Source: Streptomyces lincolnensis (GTDB lineage Bacteria; Actinomycetota; Actinomycetes; Streptomycetales; Streptomycetaceae). From it: a stretch of DNA of 64,000 bases. The stretch covers positions 2,790,001-2,854,000 of the forward strand of contig NZ_CP016438.1 of NCBI RefSeq assembly GCF_001685355.1, given 5' to 3'. Of the stretch, positions 58,193 to 64,000 are shown one piece after another; the stretch's first letter is position 1; every line of letters begins with the position of its first letter. The notes below the pieces were generated by a model that worked only from the letters and a program-made list of their open reading frames with translations, had not been told where the DNA came from and made no database searches. A program made the translations under genes and the position numbers.

Positions 58193-58885
58193 ATGGACAT
58201 ATCCGGGACCCAGCTCAGAGTGCTCCGCGCGGCACTGTTCACGGCGTTCGTCGTGACCCTCAGCAGCGCGTCGCACGTGGTGCTGTCCCGGGCCCCGCTG
58301 CCGTTGAACACGGTGGCGGGGATCGCCGCCGTGGTGTTCCTCCTCGCCTACGCCCTCGCGGGCCGCGAGCGCGGCTTCGGCCGGATCGCCGCCGTGCTGA
58401 TCCCGCTGGAGCTGGCCGCAGACACGGTGTTCACCACCGGCCAGCACGTCTGTTACGGCGCGGCCGGCGGCCCGGTCACCGGCCCCCTGCGCTCCGTCGG
58501 CTTCGACGTGCTGTGCGGCGACGGCACCAGTGTCGGTGCCCCGCTGGCCCGGATGACCGGCACCGACACCGACCGGCTCGGCGCCCTGCTCGCCCAGGCC
58601 GGCCCTGGGACCGCCTGGCTGCTGCTGGGCGCGCACATCGGCGTGGGTCTGCTCGCCGCCGCCTGGCTGCGCCGCGGCGAGCGGGCGCTGGCCCAGCTAT
58701 TGAGCGCCGTCGCCGCGACCACGTTCCGGCCGCTGCTGCTCGCGGTCGCGGCCGTCACGGTCCGCACGGCCCCCTCGACTTCTCCCGTACGGCGTCCCGC
58801 GCTCCGTACGCCCACCGCGCGCGAGCGGATTCTCGTGCACTGCCTGGGACGGCGCGGACCGCCGTGCTCGGTCGCTGCCGCCTGA
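58193..58885 (+). CDS. Uncharacterised membrane protein
   Basis: A 230-residue protein with about five hydrophobic segments: residues 13-30, 40-56, 62-78, 140-158 and 168-186. A short extracytoplasmic region with two cysteines (HVCYGAAGGP, DVLCGDG) lies between the third and fourth. The C-terminus is basic and ends HCLGRRGPPCSV. ATG 58193 has no clear ribosome-binding site. Actinobacterial homologues are usually called integral membrane protein. The 77-base upstream gap contains partly repeated CCCTTNACAGGG words. Confidence 0.75.
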   Translation: MDISGTQLRVLRAALFTAFVVTLSSASHVVLSRAPLPLNTVAGIAAVVFLLAYALAGRERGFGRIAAVLIPLELAADTVFTTGQHVCYGAAGGPVTGPLRSVGFDVLCGDGTSVGAPLARMTGTDTDRLGALLAQAGPGTAWLLLGAHIGVGLLAAAWLRRGERALAQLLSAVAATTFRPLLLAVAAVTVRTAPSTSPVRRPALRTPTARERILVHCLGRRGPPCSVAAA

Positions 58886-58993
58886 GCCCGAGCGGCCACG
58901 CACGGCACCCGAGCGTCTGAGCACCAGTCAGTCCCCATACGTATCCCGCACACGACCACGACGTGTGCGCGTCCCCTTACGGAGAACATCACC

Positions 58994-59836
58994 ATGAGCA
59001 AGCGGAACAGCCAGGCAGCGAAGTCGGCCGCCCGGGAGCGGCTGCGTCTGGAGCGCGAGAAGCAGGCCAAGCGCGCGAAGATCAAGCGCCAGGTCGTCGT
59101 CGCCTGTTCGGTCGTCGGTGTGCTGGCCCTGGCCGGCGGTATCGGCTACGCCGTCGTGCAGTCCAACAAGCCCGGTCACTGGGAGGCCCTCAAGGACGAC
59201 AAGGTCGTCGCCCCGGCCAACACCACGGGCACGAACGGCACGACCGTCGTCATAGGCAAGAGCAGCGCGAAGAAGACCCTCAAGGTCTACGAGGACCCGC
59301 GCTGCCCGATCTGCGCCCAGTTCGAGCAGACGGTCGGCCCGACCCTCGACAAGGACATCGAGGAGGGCAAGTTCAAGATCCAGTACATCGGCGGGACGTT
59401 CCTCGACGGCGACTCGCTCGGCGACGGCAAGATCGGCAGCAACGGCGAGGGCTCCAAGAACGCGATGAGCGCCATGGGTGCCGCGCTGAACGTCGGTCCG
59501 GACGCCTTCATGGCGTACAAGAACGCGCTGTACTCCACGAAGTGGCACCCGGAGGAGTCGAAGGACGAGTTCAAGAGCGACGACTACCTGATCAAGGTCG
59601 CGAACACCGTCCCGGCGCTGAAGAACAACAAGACCTTCCAGAACGCGGTCACCAACGGCACGTACGACGCCTGGGCGCTCGCCATGTCGAAGACCTTCGA
59701 CACCAACAAGGACAAGGTGACGGGCACCCCGAGCTTCGTCATGGACGGCAAGATCCTCACCACCGGCAGCCAGGGCAACCCGCCCATGACGGTGGCCGAG
59801 TTCAACTCCGTGGTCGACGCGGCCCTCAAGGGCTGA
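58994..59836 (+). CDS. Membrane-anchored DsbA-like thioredoxin-fold protein (second copy)
   Basis: A 280-residue protein of the same plan as the one at 27596: a basic N-terminus (KSAARERLRLEREKQAKRAK), one membrane helix (VVVACSVVGVLALAGGIGYA, about 35-54), and an extracellular DsbA-like domain with CPIC in EDPRCPICAQFEQ near residue 103 and cis-Pro loop GTPSFVMDGK. ATG 58994 follows GGAG at nine bases. A 7-bp inverted repeat GCACACG-n7-CGTGTGC lies in the upstream gap. Probable thiol oxidase of exported proteins; it precedes the exported phosphatase PhoD. Confidence 0.88.
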   Translation: MSKRNSQAAKSAARERLRLEREKQAKRAKIKRQVVVACSVVGVLALAGGIGYAVVQSNKPGHWEALKDDKVVAPANTTGTNGTTVVIGKSSAKKTLKVYEDPRCPICAQFEQTVGPTLDKDIEEGKFKIQYIGGTFLDGDSLGDGKIGSNGEGSKNAMSAMGAALNVGPDAFMAYKNALYSTKWHPEESKDEFKSDDYLIKVANTVPALKNNKTFQNAVTNGTYDAWALAMSKTFDTNKDKVTGTPSFVMDGKILTTGSQGNPPMTVAEFNSVVDAALKG

Positions 59837-59863
59837 ACAGCGCCGAGCCGACCTTCGGCGGAA

Positions 59864-59895
59864 GAGCGGGCGAACTTTCACCGGTTCGCCCGCTC
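59864..59895 (+). terminator. Hairpin between DsbA-like gene and phoD
   Basis: GAGCGGGCGAA and TTCGCCCGCTC form a perfect 11-bp stem with a 10-base loop, 28 bases after the DsbA-like stop. The loop and right arm overlap the PhoP-box-like repeats upstream of phoD. Confidence 0.75.
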
Positions 59896-59904
59896 TCGTT
59901 CATA
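59876..59904 (+). promoter_or_regulatory. PhoP-box-like direct repeats upstream of phoD
   Basis: Units at 59876 (TTTCACC), 59887 (CGCCCGC) and 59898 (GTTCATA) have exact 11-base spacing; the outer two resemble the PhoP consensus GTTCACC, the middle is degenerate. phoD is a known phosphate-starvation gene in Streptomyces. They lie about 25-50 bases before the phoD start, where an activator would touch RNA polymerase. Confidence 0.5.
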
Positions 59905-59925
59905 CCGATCAGTAACCTGATCGGT
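59904..59925 (+). promoter_or_regulatory. Perfect inverted repeat ending one base before the phoD start
   Basis: ACCGATCAG and CTGATCGGT (9-bp arms, loop TAAC) end at 59925; the GTG start is at 59927. There is no Shine-Dalgarno sequence. TAACCT at 59913-59918 is suitably placed as a -10 element for a leaderless transcript starting at or near the GTG. Confidence 0.6.
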
Positions 59926-59926
59926 C

Positions 59927-61597
59927 GTGACCAGTCGCTACAGATCCTCCGAGAGCACCCACTCCGCCGACTCCCCCTCGCCGCGCCGCCGTTCGGTGGT
60001 CAAGGCCGCGGCCGCCACCGTCGTGCTGGCCGGTCCGCTCGCCGCCGCCGTGCCCGCCCGCGCGGCCGACGAGGCCCCCGCCTTCCTGCACGGCGTGGCC
60101 TCCGGTGATCCGCTGCCGGACGGCGTCCTGCTGTGGACCCGAGTGACGCCCACCGCACAGGCCATACCCGGGTCGGGGCTCGGCCCGGACACCCCGGTCG
60201 ACTGGGTGGTGGCCCAGGACCGGGCGCTGACGAACATCGTCGCCAAGGGCACTGTCACCGCGACCGCCGCCTCCGACCACACCGTCAAGGCGGACGTGCG
60301 CGGCCTCCGGCCCGCCACCGACTACTGGTTCCGCTTCTCCGCCGGGGGCACCGACTCCCCCGTCGCCCGCACCCGCACCGCGCCCGCCGCCGACGCGGCC
60401 GTGCCGGGCCTCCGCTTCGGCGTGGTCTCCTGCGCCAACTGGGAGGCCGGCTACTTCTCCGCGTACCGCCATCTCGCGGCCCGCGGCGACCTGGACGCCT
60501 GGCTGCACCTGGGCGACTACATCTACGAGTACGGCACCGGCGAGTACGGGACGCGCGACACCGTCGTACGACAGCACGCGCCCGCCCACGAGATCGTCAC
60601 GCTCGCCGACTACCGCACCCGGCACGGGCGCTACAAGACCGACGCCGATCTCCAGGCACTGCACGCGGCCGCCCCCGTCGTGGCCATCTGGGACGACCAC
60701 GAGTTCGCCAACGACGCCTGGTCGGGCGGGGCCGAGAACCACACCGAGGGCGCCGAGGGCATCTGGACGGCCCGTCAGGCCGCCGCCAAGCAGGCCTACT
60801 TCGAGTGGATGCCGGTGCGCCCGGCGCTCGCGGGCACCACCTACCGCCGCCTCCGCTTCGGCAAGCTCGCCGACCTCTCCCTCCTCGACCTGCGGTCCTT
60901 CCGCTCGCAGCAGGTCGCCGTCGGCAACGGCTCGGTCGACGACCCGGACCGTACGCTCACCGGCCGCGCCCAGCTCGACTGGCTGAAGGCCGGGCTGAAG
61001 GCGTCCGACACCACCTGGCGGCTGGTCGGGAACTCGGTGATGATCTCGCCGTTCGCCATCGGCTCGCTCACCGCCGACCTGCTGAAGCCGCTCGCCGAGC
61101 TGCTGGGGCTGCCGAAGGAGGGCCTCGCCCTCAACACCGACCAGTGGGACGGCTACACGGACGACCGCCGCGAAATCCTCGCCCACCTGCGCTCGAACGC
61201 CATCCGCAACACCGTCTTCCTGACCGGCGACATCCACATGGCGTGGGCCAACGACGTGCCGGTGGACGCCGGTACGTACCCGCTGTCCCCGTCGGCCGCC
61301 ACGGAGTTCGTCGTCACCTCGGTGACCTCCGACAACCTCGACGACCTCGCCAAGGCGCCCGAGGGCACGATCTCCGCGGTCGCCGCGCCGGTCATCCGGG
61401 CCGCCAACCGGCACGTCCACTGGGTCGACACCGACCGCCACGGCTACGGCGTCCTCGACATCACCGCCGAGCGCGCGCAGATGGACTACTACGTGCTCTC
61501 CGACAGGACGAGGGCGAGCGCGACCTCCGCCTGGCAGCGGTCCTACCGCACCCGCAGCGGCACGCAGAAGGTCGAGCGCTCCTACAGTCCCGTCTAG
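59927..61597 (+). CDS. phoD: Alkaline phosphatase D
   Basis: A 556-residue secreted PhoD-type phosphodiesterase/phosphatase. The Tat signal has RRRSVVK at residues 20-26, then a hydrophobic stretch and ARA cleavage region near residue 47. The metal site segments are [41 protein letters not shown] and [12 protein letters not shown]. Full length. The GTG start lacks a ribosome-binding site and is preceded at one base by a perfect hairpin. It would release phosphate outside the cell, after folding and cofactor loading in the cytoplasm before Tat export. PhoP control is known for the Streptomyces gene. Confidence 0.95.
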   Translation: MTSRYRSSESTHSADSPSPRRRSVVKAAAATVVLAGPLAAAVPARAADEAPAFLHGVASGDPLPDGVLLWTRVTPTAQAIPGSGLGPDTPVDWVVAQDRALTNIVAKGTVTATAASDHTVKADVRGLRPATDYWFRFSAGGTDSPVARTRTAPAADAAVPGLRFGVVSCANWEAGYFSAYRHLAARGDLDAWLHLGDYIYEYGTGEYGTRDTVVRQHAPAHEIVTLADYRTRHGRYKTDADLQALHAAAPVVAIWDDHEFANDAWSGGAENHTEGAEGIWTARQAAAKQAYFEWMPVRPALAGTTYRRLRFGKLADLSLLDLRSFRSQQVAVGNGSVDDPDRTLTGRAQLDWLKAGLKASDTTWRLVGNSVMISPFAIGSLTADLLKPLAELLGLPKEGLALNTDQWDGYTDDRREILAHLRSNAIRNTVFLTGDIHMAWANDVPVDAGTYPLSPSAATEFVVTSVTSDNLDDLAKAPEGTISAVAAPVIRAANRHVHWVDTDRHGYGVLDITAERAQMDYYVLSDRTRASATSAWQRSYRTRSGTQKVERSYSPV

Positions 61598-61601
61598 AGG
61601 C

Positions 61602-62171
61602 TCAGAGGCTGTCCAGGAAGCCGAGCGCCACCCGCCAGGTGGCCTCGGCGGCCTCCTCGTCGTAGTCCGGCAGCTCGGGGTCGGTGTAGAGGTGGCCGGC
61701 CCCGGCGTACCGGTAGACCTCGACGTCGGCTCCCGCCCGGCCCATCTGGAGGTACCAGGAGCTCAGCCAGTCGTCCGTCTCGAACGGGTCCGGTTCGGCG
61801 ACGTGCAGCTGCACGGGCAGCTCGTCCACGCTCGCGTTCGCCGCGATGTCCGACGTGCCGTGCAGGAGCAGCAGCCCGCGGGCCTTGTCGTCGCCGAGGG
61901 CCAGGGTCTGCCCGATGGACGCGCCGAGCGAGAACCCGGCGTACACCAGCCCCCGCTCCGAGTAGGGCGCGGCGGCCAGGACGGCCCGCTTGAGCAGCTC
62001 GTCCTTGCCGATCCCGTCCTGGAAGGCCATGCCCTCCTCGACCGTGTCGAACGTACGCCCCTCGAAGAGGTCCGGCGTCCACACCTCGTGCCCGGCGGCG
62101 CGCAGCCGGTCGGCCGCCGCACGCACCGCCGGCCTGAGGCCGAAGGTGGAATGGAAAAGCATGATGTTCAT
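61602..62171 (-). CDS. Dienelactone hydrolase family protein
   Basis: A 189-residue alpha/beta hydrolase. The nucleophile elbow is AGFSLGASIG near residue 100, with Ser where classic dienelactone hydrolases have Cys. The acid is probably in AEPDPFETDD and the base is His in YAGAGHLYTD. It is short but complete, starts with ATG 62171, and is convergent with phoD (4 bases between stops). Substrate unknown; an esterase role is likely. Confidence 0.88.
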   Translation of the reverse strand: MNIMLFHSTFGLRPAVRAAADRLRAAGHEVWTPDLFEGRTFDTVEEGMAFQDGIGKDELLKRAVLAAAPYSERGLVYAGFSLGASIGQTLALGDDKARGLLLLHGTSDIAANASVDELPVQLHVAEPDPFETDDWLSSWYLQMGRAGADVEVYRYAGAGHLYTDPELPDYDEEAAEATWRVALGFLDSL

Positions 62172-62248
62172 GGGGTTATCGTGCCGTACCCATCACGGGG
62201 CGGAAGTCACATGTTCATGAGCACCCGGGGCCGGTTACGTTCGAGGGC

Positions 62249-63403
62249 ATGGAGAACGTACTCCGCCCACTGATCGTGATCGGCGGGGCGGTCCTGCTCA
62301 CGCTGGTCATCGGCTGGGCGACCGACCTGCTGCTGCGCAAGGCCAACCAACGACACCACGAGACCCCGCTGTGGGGTCTGCTGCGCCGCGGCCGCATCCC
62401 CTACCAGCTGGTCCTGTGCGCGGCCCTGCTCAGAGGGTCGTACGACCAGGCGCAGCTGCTGGACCGGCACGAGGAGACGGCCGGCCGGACGCTCACGCTC
62501 GTGCTCATCGGGGCCGCCGCCTGGCTGGTGATCCGGATCGCCGCCGCGATAGTGGAGACGTCCTACAGCCGCTACGCGCGCGCCCACCGCGATCCGGCCC
62601 GGGTCCGTCGGGTGCGCACCCAGGTGACGCTGATCATGCGGGTGGTCTCGGCGGTCGTCGGGGTGGTGGCGGTGGCCACCATGCTGCTGACGTTCCCGGC
62701 GTTCCGCGCGGCCGGTGCCTCGCTGCTGGCCTCGGCCGGCATCCTCGGCATCGTCGCCGGTGTCGCCGCCCAGTCGACGCTCGCCAACATGTTCGCCGGG
62801 CTCCAGATCGCCTTCGGCGACATGGTGCGCATCGGCGACACGGTCGTGGTGGACGGCGAGTGGGGCACCGTCGAGGAGATCACCCTGACGTTCCTGACGG
62901 TCCGGACCTGGGACGAGCGCCGGATCACGATGCCCGTGTCGTACTTCACGTCCAAGCCGTTCGAGAACTGGTCGCGCGGCACGCCCCAGATGACCGGCAT
63001 CGTCTACTGGCACCTCGACCACGCGGCGCCCCTGGACGCGATGCGCGAGAAGCTGCGCGACATCCTGCGCGAGTGCCCGGCCTGGGACGGCCGCGCCTAC
63101 GGCCTGGACGTCACGGACACCACGCCGAACACCATGCAGGTCAGGGCCCTGGTGACCGCCAAGGACGCGGACGACATCTGGACGGTGCGGGTCACGGTCC
63201 GCGAGCGGATGATCCGCTGGCTGTCCGAGGAGCACCCCTACGCCCTGCCCCGCGTCAACACGGCGGACGCGGTTCTGCTCCGCGCCCGCTCGAACGGCGG
63301 GCCGTCCCGCGACGGTGGCGGGCCCGCCCGGGACGGCGATGGCCCGTCCCGCGACGGAACGGGCCCACGCCGTGCGTACGAGCCGCCGAGCACGGGCCGC
63401 TGA
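62249..63403 (+). CDS. MscS-family mechanosensitive channel
   Basis: A 384-residue MscS-like channel. Three to four N-terminal helices precede the pore-lining segment AGASLLASAGILGIVAGVAA, then the conserved linker QSTLANMFAGLQIAFGDMVR and the beta domain IGDTVVVDGEWGTVEEITL. The cytoplasmic C-terminal domain ends near residue 350. It is followed by a degenerate glycine-rich repeat (GGPSRDG, GGPARDG, DGPSRDG). ATG 62249 has GAGGG close by. It should protect against hypo-osmotic shock. Divergent from the hydrolase gene. Confidence 0.92.
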   Translation: MENVLRPLIVIGGAVLLTLVIGWATDLLLRKANQRHHETPLWGLLRRGRIPYQLVLCAALLRGSYDQAQLLDRHEETAGRTLTLVLIGAAAWLVIRIAAAIVETSYSRYARAHRDPARVRRVRTQVTLIMRVVSAVVGVVAVATMLLTFPAFRAAGASLLASAGILGIVAGVAAQSTLANMFAGLQIAFGDMVRIGDTVVVDGEWGTVEEITLTFLTVRTWDERRITMPVSYFTSKPFENWSRGTPQMTGIVYWHLDHAAPLDAMREKLRDILRECPAWDGRAYGLDVTDTTPNTMQVRALVTAKDADDIWTVRVTVRERMIRWLSEEHPYALPRVNTADAVLLRARSNGGPSRDGGGPARDGDGPSRDGTGPRRAYEPPSTGR

Positions 63404-63433
63404 CGCTCCCGGCCCCCTTCGGGCCGCCGGCCT

Positions 63434-64000
63434 TCAACGCCCGCGCTCGGCACCCCCGTTGATCTGGATGATCTGAGAGGTGACATGCCCGGCGCCCGGG
63501 GACGCCAGCCAGTGCAGGGTCGCGGCGACGTCCCCGGGGGTGCCGGCGCGGCCGGTCGGGGTCTCCCGGACGAGCCGCTCGCGCCGCGCCTCCTCGATCG
63601 CCTCCCCGAAGAACCCGGTGTCCTCGACATAGCCGGGCGCGACGACGTTCACGGTGATCCCGCGCGGCCCGAGTTCCCGGGCCAGATCATGGGCGTACGG
63701 ATGCAGGCCGGCCTTGGCCGCGCCGTACGCCCCGCTCCCGGACCCCCGGTACGCGGCGATCGAGCTGACGAACAGCACCCGCCCGCCCGGCTCGGCCAGC
63801 CGGTCCTTCAGCGCCTCCGTCAGCAGCGCGGCGGTCAGCAGATTGATCCGGAAGTTGACGGTCCACTGATGTGCGACGGTGTCGAGCGGGTCGTCGCTCC
63901 CGGCCCCGGGCTCCAGATTCCCGGCGCCTCCCGCGCTGTTGACGAGCACGTCCACGGTGCCGAACTCCGTGGCCACGAAGTCGGCGGCCCCCTGCACGGC
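63434..64000 (-). CDS. Short-chain dehydrogenase/reductase, N-terminus beyond right edge
   Basis: The C-terminal ~188 residues of an SDR that enters from the right edge. Visible are VLVNSAGGAG (variant of NNAG), the catalytic Ser in VLFVSSIAAYRGSG, YGAAKAGLHPYAHDL with Tyr and Lys, and GITVNVVAPGYVEDTGFF. The NAD(P)-binding glycine motif lies outside the window. It ends in GAERGR at 63434, 30 bases from the convergent MscS stop. Function unassigned. Confidence 0.88.
   Translation of the reverse strand, partial: AVQGAADFVATEFGTVDVLVNSAGGAGNLEPGAGSDDPLDTVAHQWTVNFRINLLTAALLTEALKDRLAEPGGRVLFVSSIAAYRGSGSGAYGAAKAGLHPYAHDLARELGPRGITVNVVAPGYVEDTGFFGEAIEEARRERLVRETPTGRAGTPGDVAATLHWLASPGAGHVTSQIIQINGGAERGR

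Overview
The window is a high-GC actinobacterial chromosome segment, almost certainly Streptomyces core chromosome. Support for this: frequent GTG starts, chains of ATGA/GTGA-overlapping genes, the dual-function priA (HisA/TrpF) in place of hisA plus trpF, trpM beside trpC, the gltBD / trp / his / dnaE / phoD order familiar from Streptomyces coelicolor, and two dispersed repeat families typical of Streptomyces. I saw no rRNA, tRNA, CRISPR array, prophage or insertion sequence.

Layout. (a) 1-9.6 kb: a steroid C/D-ring (HIP) catabolic cluster resembling the KstR2 regulon of Mycobacterium tuberculosis: two SDR oxidoreductases, echA20, ipdA, ipdB, ipdC, fadA6, kstR2, ipdF and two acyl-CoA dehydrogenases. 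Matching palindromes lie in both divergent promoter regions. The ipdC-fadA6 gap holds tandem copies related to the fadA6 3' end. (b) 9.6-12 kb: a stand-alone cytochrome b (QcrB-like) and a TerF-like vWA protein. (c) 12.1-18.2 kb: gltBD for ammonium assimilation, preceded by two GlnR-box-like sites, then a VIT-family transporter. (d) 19.6-26.5 kb: a compact operon of four different ADP-ribosylglycohydrolase-family genes followed by a CaiB-type CoA-transferase and a CitE-type CoA-ester lyase. I know of no described function for this set, and it is the best candidate for an uncharacterised system. (e) 26.5-35.3 kb: lgt, a DsbA-like thiol protein, trpA, trpB, trpM, trpC, three small membrane proteins, trpE and hisI. 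(f) 35.4-43.8 kb: a TIGR03085 protein, an MFS exporter with its ArsR-type regulator behind a long palindrome, then hisF, a RidA-like gene, priA, hisH, a 55-residue membrane protein, hisB, hisC and hisD as one overlapping operon. (g) 43.9-52.9 kb: two poorly characterised proteins, a LON-domain protein, ybaK, a 24-residue ribosomal protein bL37 gene, a repeat-rich gap, a DUF2567-like protein, an ABC transporter pair, an NYN-domain protein and a 54-residue basic protein. (h) 53-64 kb: dnaE, a DUF2252 protein, a membrane protein, a second DsbA-like protein, phoD behind a hairpin that ends one base before its start codon, a dienelactone hydrolase, an MscS channel and a truncated SDR.

How the parts work together. 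The HIP genes form divergent operons apparently under one repressor. gltBD supplies glutamate, with upstream sequence suggesting nitrogen control. The trp and his genes are interleaved and share PriA as the isomerase of both pathways. Two dispersed repeats have entered coding sequence: one in frame in the second acyl-CoA dehydrogenase, and one supplying the last codons and stop of trpM.
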